From NCBI RefSeq assembly GCF_000756715.1, contig NZ_CCSE01000001.1:2076001-2140000 (forward strand): 64,000 nt of DNA, in the 5' to 3' direction. The DNA comes from Jeotgalicoccus saudimassiliensis (lineage in GTDB: Bacteria > Bacillota > Bacilli > Staphylococcales > Salinicoccaceae). The translations under genes were made by a program, and so were the position numbers. This document shows, piece after piece, positions 26,154 through 35,003 of the stretch (its first letter is position 1; every line of letters begins with the position of its first letter). Below the pieces are notes generated by a model that saw only the letters and a program-made list of their open reading frames with translations, was not told the DNA's origin and searched no databases.

Positions 26154-27362
26154 TTATTTTCTGATGCGCTTAATGTTTTTCATAATGCCGCTTTCTGTGG
26201 ACAGCACGCTTCTCTTATAGACGAAACCTGCGAGTCCGAGAGTAATAATAATCGTAATTACCATAATGCCGATACCGATGAGCATCGGTGCATGTCCTGT
26301 ATCGCTGACGAGCAGGCGGAGCGGCATGACGAACGGTGTAAAGAACGGGAAGTAGCTCGTAATGGTTACTGCAATGTGATCTGCAAACGACATGCCGCCG
26401 AGCGCGATAAAGTACCCGATCATGCTGAGCGTCGTTACAGGCATGAGCCCCTGCTGCAGGTCTTCCATTCTGCTGATGAATGAGCCGAGCATGGCAGCTA
26501 CTGACAGGTAAAGTACAAGACCAAGAATAACGTAAATGATGCAGTAAACAACAATTTTTGTTGTCTGTTCATTGGCTTCCAGTCCGAATTGATCGAGCAG
26601 TGCAGACGTATCCGAGAAATAAAATGCAACGAGGCCTCCTGCAGTAATTAAAACGACCTGCAGCACGCTGACAGAAATCATCGCGAATACTTTCGCCATT
26701 AAATGCTGTGTCGGACGAATGCTGGATACGATCATTTCGATAACCCGGGATGATTTCTCATTTGCAATTTCCGTTGCAATCTGACTGGCGTAGTTAAGAA
26801 TAATGATGAACATCAGAATGACCGAAAAATAGAAAATAATCATATTCAGCAAATTCATCTCATCGTCATCGGCTGCTTCAAAGTCACCTGACTCATCGTC
26901 TGCAGCAACTAAAAATTCAACGGGGACTTCCGCATACATCTGGGCAATTTCGTCCTGGCTCAGCCCGAGCGTCTGCACGACGTAAGCACGGTTTGTTTCA
27001 TTTAATGCAAGCTGAATACTTTCTTCCTGCGAAGATGAAATTTCTTCTTCCATCCGCATTTCCACTTCAAGCGGCTCGTTATTTATAACTTCGAGCACCG
27101 CACTGCCGTCATCATCAACAATTTCAATCGTATCGTCATAGGACTGGAGCGTCGGTTCAAATACCCCGAGGAACGTTTCATCTGCTTCAACTTCAAGCGT
27201 TACTGTATCGTCTTCCGAGTCGAACAGGCCAATAATTTTATCGAGGTTGAACGCGATAAACATCCCGGCGATAATGATCAATGTTGTAATTAAAAATGAT
27301 TTCGCCTTAAGCTTTGAGAGGAACGTGAGTTTGAATGTCGTCATAAATTTATTCATAATCAC
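26154..27362 (-). CDS. ABC-2 type exporter permease (NatB/YhaP-like)
   Basis: 402 residues. One N-terminal membrane helix (residues 22-43), a large extracytoplasmic acidic domain, then about five helices from residue 170 on. The block ATEIANEKSSRVIEMIVSSI, followed by RPTQHLMAKVF, is typical of Na+-efflux and antibiotic-export permeases of the NatB/YhaP group. The start overlaps the ATPase gene by 14 bases. Substrate unknown; by family it could be Na+, a peptide or a cell-envelope drug. Confidence 0.85.
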   Translation of the reverse strand: MIMNKFMTTFKLTFLSKLKAKSFLITTLIIIAGMFIAFNLDKIIGLFDSEDDTVTLEVEADETFLGVFEPTLQSYDDTIEIVDDDGSAVLEVINNEPLEVEMRMEEEISSSQEESIQLALNETNRAYVVQTLGLSQDEIAQMYAEVPVEFLVAADDESGDFEAADDDEMNLLNMIIFYFSVILMFIIILNYASQIATEIANEKSSRVIEMIVSSIRPTQHLMAKVFAMISVSVLQVVLITAGGLVAFYFSDTSALLDQFGLEANEQTTKIVVYCIIYVILGLVLYLSVAAMLGSFISRMEDLQQGLMPVTTLSMIGYFIALGGMSFADHIAVTITSYFPFFTPFVMPLRLLVSDTGHAPMLIGIGIMVITIIITLGLAGFVYKRSVLSTESGIMKNIKRIRK

Positions 27363-28248
27363 GGCCTACTTTCGATATGAAGATATCATTTAATGACGGT
27401 TCACTCACCTGGAATTTTTTAAAGAACCCGATATCCGTAATACGGTTATAAATATCTTCCGCATATTTTTCCTCGGCAATTTTAATGACATACTTATTTC
27501 TGACCTGTTTCATTTCGAGCACGCCCGGCATATCTTTTATAAATGATATATCGTGTTCTCCCTCGATGATGACTTCTTTCTGGCCGAAGTCTTTCTTAAT
27601 CTGGTCAATGTTGCCGCTGACAATCTGTCTGCCGCGGTCGAGTATGCATAATTCTTCGCACAGTTCTTCTACGTGTTCCATACGGTGGGTGCTGAATATA
27701 ATAGTGGAGCCCTGTGCATTTAATTCTTTTACAGCGTCTTTCAGCAATTCCACGTTCACGGGATCCAGTCCGCTGAACGGTTCGTCCAGAATAATCAGTT
27801 CGGGGTTATGGATGATGGAAGAAATCAGCTGGATTTTCTGCTGGTTCCCTTTGGAAAGTTTTTCGATTTTCTTAAATTTATTTTCCGTCACCTTAAAACG
27901 GTCGAGCCAGTAATCCAGTGCTTCATTTGCTTCTTTTTTGGACATACCTTTCAGTTCCGCCAGATAGAGCACCTGTTCCGATACTTTCAGTTTTGGGTGA
28001 AGTCCGCGTTCTTCAGGCAGATAGCCGATCTTATCCGTCATGTGATAACCGATTTTTTCTCCGTTATACGAAATGGAACCCGATGTCGGAGTGAGGAGTT
28101 TTAAAATCATGCGGAATGTTGTGGTTTTACCGGCACCGTTACCGCCGAGAAAACCGTACATACTGCCTTTCGTTACATTGATGTTAATTGAATCCACTGC
28201 TGTGTGTTCACCGAACACTTTGGTAATGTCTGAAATTTCCAGAGCCAT
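27349..28248 (-). CDS. ABC exporter ATP-binding protein (NatA/YhaQ-like)
   Basis: 299 residues. Walker A GGNGAGKTTTFRM near residue 35, signature LSKGNQQKIQLISS near residue 133, Walker B ELIILDEPFSGLDP near residue 152 and the switch His in STHRMEHVEEL. The C-terminal 80 residues are the regulatory extension (DUF4162-like) of this exporter group. Works with the permease coded right after it. AGGGGGATT precedes the ATG. Confidence 0.92.
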   Translation of the reverse strand: MALEISDITKVFGEHTAVDSININVTKGSMYGFLGGNGAGKTTTFRMILKLLTPTSGSISYNGEKIGYHMTDKIGYLPEERGLHPKLKVSEQVLYLAELKGMSKKEANEALDYWLDRFKVTENKFKKIEKLSKGNQQKIQLISSIIHNPELIILDEPFSGLDPVNVELLKDAVKELNAQGSTIIFSTHRMEHVEELCEELCILDRGRQIVSGNIDQIKKDFGQKEVIIEGEHDISFIKDMPGVLEMKQVRNKYVIKIAEEKYAEDIYNRITDIGFFKKFQVSEPSLNDIFISKVGRDYE

Positions 28249-28355
28249 AATAATCCCCCTTAACTTTATTAAGGTAATTTTACCATAATGCTTAATTACA
28301 TAAAAATCGTTATAATAATAGTGGGATTTACGAGAGGACTTTAACTTGAACAGCG

Positions 28356-28520
28356 ATGAGTAAATACTTAAGCGGCAGACTTGTGCCTGTTACCGCACAT
28401 CGTTTGTCGGCAATTGTGAAATCAGATAAGATATACTTTATCGATAACGGACAGCTGACATGTAAAGCACCGTACGACTTATGCAGAGCATTTACGAAAC
28501 AGCAATTAGAAGAAGATTAG
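28356..28520 (+). pseudogene. remnant of the C-terminal end of an ABC-transporter ATPase
   Basis: A 54-residue ORF starting at ATG 28356 reads VPVTAHRLSAIVKSDKIYFI, then DNGQLTCKAPYDLC and finally QQLEED. This is the H-loop and tail of the nucleotide-binding domain of an ABC exporter of the MsbA/LmrA kind (normal form IAHRLSTIxxADxIxxxDxG). No Walker A, signature or Walker B is present upstream: the preceding 100 bases are promoter sequence of the divergent exporter operon. Probably the leftover of a deleted gene, with one or two altered residues (AHRLSAI, CKAPYD in place of the usual GTHEEL). Confidence 0.7.
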
Positions 28521-28534
28521 AGGCATTATATTAT

Positions 28535-29083
28535 ATGGGAATATTATTTGAAGCATTTCAGCCGGTCATTCCGGTATTTGTTGTAATCTTCATGCTGATT
28601 ACGGTCATTACGCTGATGATTAACGTTAAACACGGCTACCAGCTGGATTCAATTTCGAAGAGAATAAAGTATTTATCAATAATCGGTTTGACGATGAGCA
28701 TCGTCGGGATCCTTCTCGTCACGCTGATGCCGACGTCAAACGACAGCGATATCGTCGAACTGACACCTTTTTTAAGCATTCGGGAGATGTGGTATTACGC
28801 AACGACAGAAGCGCTGATTAACAGTGTGCTGATGAATATTGTACTGTTTGTACCGGCAGGTTTTTTCCTGTATATCATTATCAGAAAAGAGCTGCTGACA
28901 ACGATATTCTGCCTGACACTGTCGATATTTATCGAAACGATGCAGTTCCTGCTGCCGATCGGCAGAATTACGAACATCGATGATATTATTTTAAATTCCA
29001 TCGGCGGAGTTGCCGGAACGCTGCTTGGTGTTGTATTTATAAAGTTTAAAAATGTTTACTATCTCCTGTTTGGTGGTAAATAG
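28535..29083 (+). CDS. VanZ-like membrane protein
   Basis: 182 residues, five hydrophobic segments. NSVLMNIVLFVPAGFFLYII near residue 89 and IETMQFLLPIGRITNIDDII near residue 130 with the following NSIGGVAGTLLG are the core of the VanZ family (resistance to teicoplanin in some settings, otherwise unknown). The start at 28535 is taken from family length; no strong ribosome binding site is seen apart from AGAGG eleven bases before it. A longer frame begins upstream but covers the ABC remnant and is unlikely. Confidence 0.75.
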   Translation: MGILFEAFQPVIPVFVVIFMLITVITLMINVKHGYQLDSISKRIKYLSIIGLTMSIVGILLVTLMPTSNDSDIVELTPFLSIREMWYYATTEALINSVLMNIVLFVPAGFFLYIIIRKELLTTIFCLTLSIFIETMQFLLPIGRITNIDDIILNSIGGVAGTLLGVVFIKFKNVYYLLFGGK

Positions 29084-29115
29084 ATATACAACATATAAAA
29101 AAGGGGATGTTGTCT

Positions 29116-29502
29116 ATGTACAACAAATTAAAACATATCGAAGGTGTGAATCTACTGCCGAAAGAAGTAGTTGGACCGGCTCTTGTAGGATCAGTGGAGT
29201 ATTTTAACGGGGAGAAAAGTACATACCACGGATCATTAGTTGCGACGACACACAGATTGTTTATGAATCTCGAAGATAATGATTTAGTATGCGTGGAGGA
29301 AATCAGTTTTGATAATATTACGCGTATTACAGTTGAAGAACTGCTGATGGTGGGACACATCCTTCACATTTGGCAGGACGACAAGCTTCTCATCAGCATT
29401 AAGAGCATATCTGAAGGGAAACTCGAAAAATTTCTCGAATTCTATTATAAATACAAAGCGCAGCATGCTGCAGATACTGCATCGGCAGAAGCGCTTGCAT
29501 AA
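29116..29502 (+). CDS. bacterial PH-domain protein (YokE-like)
   Basis: 128 residues. The segment ALVGSVEYFNGEKSTYHGSL, then VATTHRLFMNLEDNDLVCVE and EISFDNITRITVEE, follows the strand order of the bacterial pleckstrin-homology domains of the YokE type. Role unknown; probably protein or lipid binding inside the cell. Start 29116 is nine bases after AAGGGG; the ATG at 29107 abuts it. Ends with a low-complexity Ala-rich tail and a strong terminator. Confidence 0.65.
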   Translation: MYNKLKHIEGVNLLPKEVVGPALVGSVEYFNGEKSTYHGSLVATTHRLFMNLEDNDLVCVEEISFDNITRITVEELLMVGHILHIWQDDKLLISIKSISEGKLEKFLEFYYKYKAQHAADTASAEALA

Positions 29503-29507
29503 CGAAC

Positions 29508-29537
29508 AAAAAGCCGGGTATCGCCCGGCTTTTTTTA
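29508..29537 (+). terminator. rho-independent terminator
   Basis: AGCCGGG / CCCGGCT stem with a five-base loop and a run of seven T, directly after the PH-domain gene. Confidence 0.9.
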
Positions 29538-29538
29538 T

Positions 29539-29547
29539 GTGTATAAT
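29539..29547 (+). promoter_or_regulatory. extended -10 element before the iron-binding lipoprotein gene
   Basis: TGTGTATAAT (29538-29547) follows the T-run of the preceding terminator. It is an extended -10 box; no clear -35 box, and no Fur box was recognised. Confidence 0.4.
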
Positions 29548-29574
29548 GACGGTATCAATAGTGAAGGTGACGAG

Positions 29575-30507
29575 ATGAGACTTAAAATAATTATGCTGAT
29601 GACAGCTTTACTTATACTGACAGGCTGTTCAAGCTTCAGAGAAATTGATGTATCGGAAGATGGAGAAACAAGACGTATTACGACAGAAGACACGAATGAA
29701 ATTGATATTCCCGCACAGCCGGAAAACATCGTGCTGTTCCGGACAATCGATGCCGGAAATGCTGCTTTACTGGGATTTGATGTAAGCGGTGTCAATGCAG
29801 GATTGAAAAATAACAGTACCGTGGAAGAGGAGTTTGGTTCAGAAGTGACATATCTGGAACCGGGAGATATTGATTCATTGAAAGAAATTAACCCGGATTT
29901 AATAGTGACGTATTCACCGGATGAACACTTTGAAGCGTACATGGAAATTGCGCCGACAATCAGAATTACTTATTCTTCGGGGATTATGAGCCCGTTCAAT
30001 CCCCGTGCGTATTTAACACAGCTGTATTATTTAGGTGTCATACTGAATAAAGAACAGGAAGCGAATAAAATAGGTGATGAGTGGGAAGCGGAAACGACAG
30101 TGCTGAAACGGGAACTGTATGAACAGGTGGAAGACAGACAGGCGCTTGTCGCGGTGGAACATGAAGACGGTTATGTTATGTATAATGAATATATGAGTTA
30201 CGGAACTGAGGCGGTGTACGATGTGCTTGGGTTCCAAATGGACAGCAATGCCAAAGACAATCTGAAAGACAGCTTATTTGATGTGAAGCAGCCGGCAGAT
30301 TTTCGGGAATTTGAAGCGGATTATATGTTTGTAAATGTGGAAAATACGAATAACCCCGCACTGCAGGAAGAATTTGCAGAAGTGCTCGGTATTCCGTCGG
30401 ACCACGTAATTTTACTTAACAGCGAAGATTATATTACGAATGATTTAATATCGGTCAGGGAACAGACGGAGTATATCGTTAACAAAATTAATGAAGCAGG
30501 TGAGTAG
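29575..30507 (+). CDS. iron-siderophore ABC transporter substrate-binding lipoprotein
   Basis: 310 residues. Signal peptide with lipobox LTGC (Cys near residue 18). The mature part has the FecB/FhuD layout: EIDIPAQPENIVLFRTIDAG, a long linking helix and IPSDHVILLNSEDY with a C-terminal helix. Binds a ferric siderophore or haem at the cell surface. No permease or ATPase gene adjoins; it would use transporter parts coded elsewhere, as the staphylococcal siderophore-binding lipoproteins do. The ATG at 29575 is preferred, after GGTGACGAG. Confidence 0.8.
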   Translation: MRLKIIMLMTALLILTGCSSFREIDVSEDGETRRITTEDTNEIDIPAQPENIVLFRTIDAGNAALLGFDVSGVNAGLKNNSTVEEEFGSEVTYLEPGDIDSLKEINPDLIVTYSPDEHFEAYMEIAPTIRITYSSGIMSPFNPRAYLTQLYYLGVILNKEQEANKIGDEWEAETTVLKRELYEQVEDRQALVAVEHEDGYVMYNEYMSYGTEAVYDVLGFQMDSNAKDNLKDSLFDVKQPADFREFEADYMFVNVENTNNPALQEEFAEVLGIPSDHVILLNSEDYITNDLISVREQTEYIVNKINEAGE

Positions 30508-30508
30508 A

Positions 30509-31372
30509 ATGTCAGTCATTTATCCGGAAGAACTCGGAATGTATTTTAACCAGGGAAAATTTGAGACGATTTACTTTCAGACATTAAAAGGATATCAGGA
30601 TGTTATGCCGCTTGATCAGTTTAAAAGAGAAGCGTCACAGTTCCATGAAGGTACCGGTGACTTTCAGCTGTATAAATACAATCAGCTCGAACCGGGAGTG
30701 CTGCGCTACAGTTATGTGGACTATCAGACGATGCGCATGATTACCGCTGCGTTTTCCATTGAACGGGATATTGTCGGACTGCAGTTTGGGATGTTTGAGA
30801 AATTTGAAACCGATGAAATTTATACGGAAAAAGAATATATACTGCCGTTTCGAACGGACTGGTTCGTGCTGTGGGGCGGGGACAACAGTTTTTGGAACTA
30901 TCACTACCCGCATTCTTCCCAGCGCTATGCCTATGATTTTATCGTTAAAAAAGACGGCAGACCGTACGACGGGGACGGACGCCGTTTAACCGACCATTAC
31001 AGTTACGGTGAAGCGGTCACTGCACCGGGTGCCGGTACAGTAGTTAAAGTGTACGACGGTATTGCGGATAATGCACCGTTTTCAATGAATATGGAAGAGC
31101 CGCAGGGAAATGCGATTGTAATTAAGCATGCCGATAAAGAATTCTCCCTGCTCGCACATTTAAAAGCGGGAACGATTCTCGTTGAGGAAGGATCAGAAGT
31201 GCGCCCGGGAGATATTATCGCAGAATGCGGCAACAGTGGAGCGAGCGACACCCCGCACCTGCACTTTCACGTAATGGATGCACCGGTACCGGAAAAAGCA
31301 TTGTCGATACGCATCCGCTTTGAAGGCCTTCAGTTTGAACCAAAACAGGGTGATACTTTACGGGGTGAATAA
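30509..31372 (+). CDS. M23/LytM-like peptidase-fold protein, no signal peptide
   Basis: 287 residues. The last 130 residues are an M23 (lysostaphin-type) fold: AVTAPGAGTVVKVYDG, FSLLAHLKAGTILVEEGS and TPHLHFHVMD (HxH zinc motif). At the place of the first zinc pair HxxxD the sequence reads RYAYD, so the His is Arg. The first 120 residues are a separate domain with no name I can give. No signal peptide or membrane anchor is seen, so either it is cytosolic or a longer start is missed. Starts one base after the preceding stop codon, probably coupled. Confidence 0.7.
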   Translation: MSVIYPEELGMYFNQGKFETIYFQTLKGYQDVMPLDQFKREASQFHEGTGDFQLYKYNQLEPGVLRYSYVDYQTMRMITAAFSIERDIVGLQFGMFEKFETDEIYTEKEYILPFRTDWFVLWGGDNSFWNYHYPHSSQRYAYDFIVKKDGRPYDGDGRRLTDHYSYGEAVTAPGAGTVVKVYDGIADNAPFSMNMEEPQGNAIVIKHADKEFSLLAHLKAGTILVEEGSEVRPGDIIAECGNSGASDTPHLHFHVMDAPVPEKALSIRIRFEGLQFEPKQGDTLRGE

Positions 31373-32485
31373 TTGGTGAAAATTATTTTATCGGTATTTA
31401 TGTTTTTAAATTTGTTATCGGATTCCGGTGAGGAAATCGTGCACAAGGAATTTAATCAGATCGATAGAACACGGTTTTTAGATAATCTGAGTCAGTATAC
31501 GGAAAGGTCATTTACTTTTGCTGCAACAGGGGACATACTGATTCACGACTATCTGTACGAAGATGTGGAAACAACAGACGGTTATGATTTTGAATCCCGG
31601 GTTGAAAGTGTTGCACCGTATTTACAGCAGCAGGATCTTGTGTTTATGAACCAGGAAACACCGATTGGCGGAGAAGCACTTGGCTTAAGCGGCTATCCTG
31701 CGTTTAACGCGCCGGAGGAAGTGGCAGATCTTCTGAGTTATTTCGATGCGGATATCGTAAACTTTGCAAATAATCATACGCTTGACCGTGGTGCAGACGG
31801 AGTAATTGCGACAGCTGAAAACCTGACTGAGCGCGGTATTGATTATGTCGGTGCCAATGTCAGCCGGGAAGACATGGCACGCGACAGAATATTTAATGTT
31901 AACGGCATAGATGTCGGGTTTTTAGCATATACATACGGTACTAACGGGATTCCGGTGCCTGAAGGACAGGAATATCTGGTGAATATTATCGATATGCAGA
32001 GAATTGTATCGGACATTGAAGCGCTGAGAGAGAAAGTCGATGTGCTGATTGTCAGCTATCATCAGGGAGTGGAATACGATGATTTTCCACGTGAGGAACA
32101 TATCCCTGAATACCGCATGATGGCGGATGCAGGTGCCGATATTATCGTCGGTTCGCACCCGCACACACTGCAGCCGATTGAACATTACGAAAAAGAAGAC
32201 GGTACGGAAGCGGTTATTGCCTATTCGATGTCTAACTTTTTCAGTGCCCAGCAGTCGCTGAATACGCGTCTCGGAGGGATTCTTGAAGTTAATATTGAAC
32301 AGTCCGGCGGTAAAACGGACATCGGTGCGGTGCGTTTTATGCCGACTTATGTCGACAGCAGCGGGTACGAAGACTTTTATCTTCACCCGCTGGCGGATAT
32401 GGAAATGGATGATGTTTACGGTGATGTCCGGGCGCATATGACATCCTACAGCGACCGGATTGATTTTGTACCGTACCTCGACTAG
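31373..32485 (+). CDS. CapA-family protein (poly-gamma-glutamate synthesis type, calcineurin-like)
   Basis: 370 residues with a short hydrophobic N-terminus (KIILSVFMFLNLLS). The metallophosphatase-like motifs are TFAATGDILIHD near residue 50, FMNQETPIGG, NFANNHTLDRG near residue 130 and VGSHPHTLQPIEHY near residue 258. CapA/PgsA is part of poly-gamma-glutamate capsule synthesis, but pgsB, pgsC and pgsE are not adjacent, so this may be one of the solitary CapA-like proteins. The start is TTG 31373 or GTG 31376 after GGGGTG. Confidence 0.85.
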   Translation: MVKIILSVFMFLNLLSDSGEEIVHKEFNQIDRTRFLDNLSQYTERSFTFAATGDILIHDYLYEDVETTDGYDFESRVESVAPYLQQQDLVFMNQETPIGGEALGLSGYPAFNAPEEVADLLSYFDADIVNFANNHTLDRGADGVIATAENLTERGIDYVGANVSREDMARDRIFNVNGIDVGFLAYTYGTNGIPVPEGQEYLVNIIDMQRIVSDIEALREKVDVLIVSYHQGVEYDDFPREEHIPEYRMMADAGADIIVGSHPHTLQPIEHYEKEDGTEAVIAYSMSNFFSAQQSLNTRLGGILEVNIEQSGGKTDIGAVRFMPTYVDSSGYEDFYLHPLADMEMDDVYGDVRAHMTSYSDRIDFVPYLD

Positions 32486-32661
32486 TCTTCCGGTTCTTCC
32501 TTTTTAATGATTGAAATAACCGATGCTGCACCGAGCACGAGCAGCAGAATAATCAGCGGAATATTCCATGAAGCACTTAAAAAATCCTGTGAGAAGTAGT
32601 AAATTGCACCCAGTGCAACAATGATTAATATAATATTTAAACCTTTGCTTACCTTGAACAT
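32482..32661 (-). CDS. small two-helix membrane protein
   Basis: 59 residues: helices about 8-26 and 32-52 and a charged tail KKEEPED. Start ATG 32661 is five bases after GAGGTG. Its 3' end overlaps the capA end by four bases, in opposite directions, with no terminator between. No family recognised. Confidence 0.6.
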   Translation of the reverse strand: MFKVSKGLNIILIIVALGAIYYFSQDFLSASWNIPLIILLLVLGAASVISIIKKEEPED

Positions 32662-32741
32662 AACGTTCACCTCTAAATGTTTGTTTTCTTTAATTTATAG
32701 TATCATAATGGTGACAGAAAAGAATTTGAGGAGAGATTTTA

Positions 32742-33047
32742 ATGAACTATTTAATGAGTGTTCAGGTTTTACCGTACCATCCGGGCGATGCTCAGGTGTA
32801 TTCGCACACGACAGGTGCAATTGAACTGATTGAAAACAGTGGACTGACACATTTTGTCGGACCGCAGGAAACAACTGTGGAAGGCAGTCTCGATGAACTG
32901 TTTAACTTAGTTAAAAAGATTAATGCTCACCTTGCAAATGAAGGATGCGAGCATGTGACGACGAACATTAAGCTCGTACAGTCGAAAGAAGAAAACAACA
33001 TCAAGGACATCTTAAAAGATTACTATGAATTTGAAGATGACGAATAG
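32742..33047 (+). CDS. thiamine-binding protein family (YqgV/MTH1187, DUF77)
   Basis: 101 residues of the small alpha-beta family once called DUF77, some members of which bind thiamine. MSVQVLPYHPGDAQVYSHT at the start, FVGPQETTVEGSLDELFNLV in the middle and CEHVTTNIKLVQSKEEN near the end match the family. Ends with an acidic tail. GAGGAG before the ATG. Function in the cell is unclear; no thiamine gene is close. Confidence 0.75.
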   Translation: MNYLMSVQVLPYHPGDAQVYSHTTGAIELIENSGLTHFVGPQETTVEGSLDELFNLVKKINAHLANEGCEHVTTNIKLVQSKEENNIKDILKDYYEFEDDE

Positions 33048-33073
33048 GAAGAGCGAATACGCTCTTCTTTTTT
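33048..33073 (+). terminator. rho-independent terminator
   Basis: GAAGAGCG / CGCTCTTC with an AATA loop, then six T. Confidence 0.9.
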
Positions 33074-33114
33074 GTTATAATAACTTTGAGAAAAACGTAA
33101 AGTAAGGTGATGTC

Positions 33115-33438
33115 ATGGGAGAATGTCCGTACTGCAAACATAATTGGACATACAGGGAAAAACTGCTGGGCTATGCACTGAAACCAAGGACGCGTATTAA
33201 ATGTCCGGAGTGCAAAGAGTATCTGGAGCCGTCTACATTATCAATAATATACGATTACATTGCGATACTTTGTGTGGCGCTGTTTATCTTTATATTAATT
33301 CCGATTATGAGCTGGCCGATTGTGCCGTCCCTGTTAATCAGTTTTATAATGTTTCTGCTTTATTTACTGCTGTTTCAGCCGCTGACGGTGCGCTTTAAAC
33401 ATTATGAGTACAATATAAAAGATAAAACAAAGGGGTAA
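33115..33438 (+). CDS. zinc-ribbon two-helix membrane protein (CXXC-20-CXXC type)
   Basis: 107 residues. CPYC at residues 4-7 and CPEC at about 30-33, spaced like the CXXC-20-CXXC family found in Bacilli, followed by two membrane segments (about 45-68 and 70-88) and a basic tail. Role unknown. The next gene, an iron-type alcohol dehydrogenase, starts five bases later, so both may be on one transcript. Confidence 0.7.
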   Translation: MGECPYCKHNWTYREKLLGYALKPRTRIKCPECKEYLEPSTLSIIYDYIAILCVALFIFILIPIMSWPIVPSLLISFIMFLLYLLLFQPLTVRFKHYEYNIKDKTKG

Positions 33439-33442
33439 TAAT

Positions 33443-34549
33443 ATGTTTACTTTTAATAATACGACAGAGGTGCACTTCGGTGCAGGTGTGCTGCAGACTG
33501 TCGATACAGTGCTTGAAAGATACGGTTATAAATCATACGTTGTAATTGCATCAAATTCGCAGGTTAAAAACGGTATTACCGAACTGCTCGATTCGCTGCT
33601 GCCGGGACAGATTAAAGCAGTCGTGTCGGATATTGAAGAGAATCCGACAGTCGGCAATGTCGATGATATTATTAACGCTGCAAATGAACATGGTGCAGAA
33701 GCACTGATTGCTGTCGGCGGGGGATCGACGATGGACGCAGCTAAAGCAGCAGCGGCGGCAGTTGTTAAAAATGTGGATGCACGCACAATTATTTACGATA
33801 AAAATATTACCGAGGCGCTGCCGGTGATTGCACTGCCGTCAACGAGCGGTTCAGCTTCCGAAGTGACTCCGTTCAGCGTAATCAGCGATAAGGAAAAAGG
33901 TGTGAAAACATCTATCAGCGGAAAAGCGCTGTATCCGAAAATTGCATTTGTGGATCCGGAGCTTACATATACATGTCCGCCGAAAGTCACTGCGATTTCA
34001 GGTATCGATGTAATCTGTCATGCACTGGATTCGCTCGGTGCGGTGAACAGCAACCCGATTTCCGACAGTCTCGCAGTTACGGCACTGCGCCTGGCATTCA
34101 GTAATCTCGATACCGCGTACCGTGAAGGAGCAAACGCCAAGGCGCGTTCCAACATGGCACTTGCAAGTGCAACGGCGGGTATCGGTTTCAGCCAGACAGC
34201 AACGAGTGGTTCGCATGCGATGAGTTATTATTTAACGTCGGAATTTGATATACCACATGCTGAAGCATGTGCATTCAGTCTCGACCAGTGGATTCTTCAT
34301 AACGCAAAAGCGGAATCGAAACTTGATGAAGTGAGTGTACAGCTCGGTTTTGAAAACACAGAAGCGTTATCGAAAGAATTAAATGAATTGAAAAAACGTC
34401 TCGGACTCCGCACAACATTTGAAGAACTCGGTATTGAACGTAAACATATACCGGAAATAGCACGCCGCACGATGACAGCAGGAAATTACAAAAATAACAT
34501 CGCGCAGCTGTCCGAAGAAGAAATTATTGAAATGCTTGAAACGAAGTAA
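33443..34549 (+). CDS. iron-containing alcohol dehydrogenase
   Basis: NAD(P)-dependent group III alcohol dehydrogenase, 368 residues. AVGGGSTMDAAKAAA near residue 92 binds the cofactor; STSGSASEVTPFSVISD near residue 134; the metal ligands are expected in GIDVICHALDS (Asp and His) and ATSGSHAMSYYL with IPHAEACAFSL. Substrate not clear: butanol-, propanediol- and phosphonoacetaldehyde-reducing enzymes share this pattern. Neighbours do not help. Confidence 0.85.
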   Translation: MFTFNNTTEVHFGAGVLQTVDTVLERYGYKSYVVIASNSQVKNGITELLDSLLPGQIKAVVSDIEENPTVGNVDDIINAANEHGAEALIAVGGGSTMDAAKAAAAAVVKNVDARTIIYDKNITEALPVIALPSTSGSASEVTPFSVISDKEKGVKTSISGKALYPKIAFVDPELTYTCPPKVTAISGIDVICHALDSLGAVNSNPISDSLAVTALRLAFSNLDTAYREGANAKARSNMALASATAGIGFSQTATSGSHAMSYYLTSEFDIPHAEACAFSLDQWILHNAKAESKLDEVSVQLGFENTEALSKELNELKKRLGLRTTFEELGIERKHIPEIARRTMTAGNYKNNIAQLSEEEIIEMLETK

Positions 34550-34567
34550 TTATCGGAGGGTTTATGA

Positions 34568-34978
34568 ATGGCTAAAAAATATATAAGAGTCGTCGGAGCA
34601 GTAATTGAAGATGATAATAACTTTATCTTATGTGCTCAGCGTCCCGAAGGTAAAAACCTTGCGCTGAAATGGGAATTCCCGGGCGGAAAAATAGAAGAGG
34701 GCGAAACACCTGACGAAGCGTTAAAACGTGAACTGGTTGAAGAAATGACACTGGACATCAGTATCGGTGAAAAAATTACGACGACTGAATACGAGTATGA
34801 TTTCGGCATTGTAGAACTTACAACGTACTACGCTAAAATTCTAGCCGGAGAAATTGAACTGCTGGAACATGTACAGATGAAATGGGTGGATCCGGCGGAA
34901 ATCGATAAACTTGACTGGGCACCTGCAGATATTCCCGCAATCGGGATTATAAAACGAAAAAGTGGGAATAGAGTATAG
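34568..34978 (+). CDS. NUDIX hydrolase (MutT-like, CTP-pyrophosphatase type)
   Basis: 136 residues. The Nudix box runs GGKIEEGETPDEALKREL then VEEMTLDI, near residue 38; all acidic residues are in place, while the last Gly of the box is Thr. The approach segment LCAQRPEGKNLALKWEFPGG resembles MutT and CTP pyrophosphohydrolases that clean up oxidised or modified nucleotides. Nineteen bases after the alcohol dehydrogenase. Confidence 0.85.
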   Translation: MAKKYIRVVGAVIEDDNNFILCAQRPEGKNLALKWEFPGGKIEEGETPDEALKRELVEEMTLDISIGEKITTTEYEYDFGIVELTTYYAKILAGEIELLEHVQMKWVDPAEIDKLDWAPADIPAIGIIKRKSGNRV

Positions 34979-35003
34979 AAGTGTTAATTAAGGGGGAATC
35001 ATT

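Noticed and set aside
28481-28534. Longer N-terminus for the VanZ-like protein
   Set aside because: This stretch overlaps, in another frame, the recognisable ABC ATPase tail, and the added residues are not hydrophobic or conserved-looking.
31922-32437. 171-codon minus-strand ORF inside capA
   Set aside because: Antisense shadow without ribosome binding site or recognisable domain.
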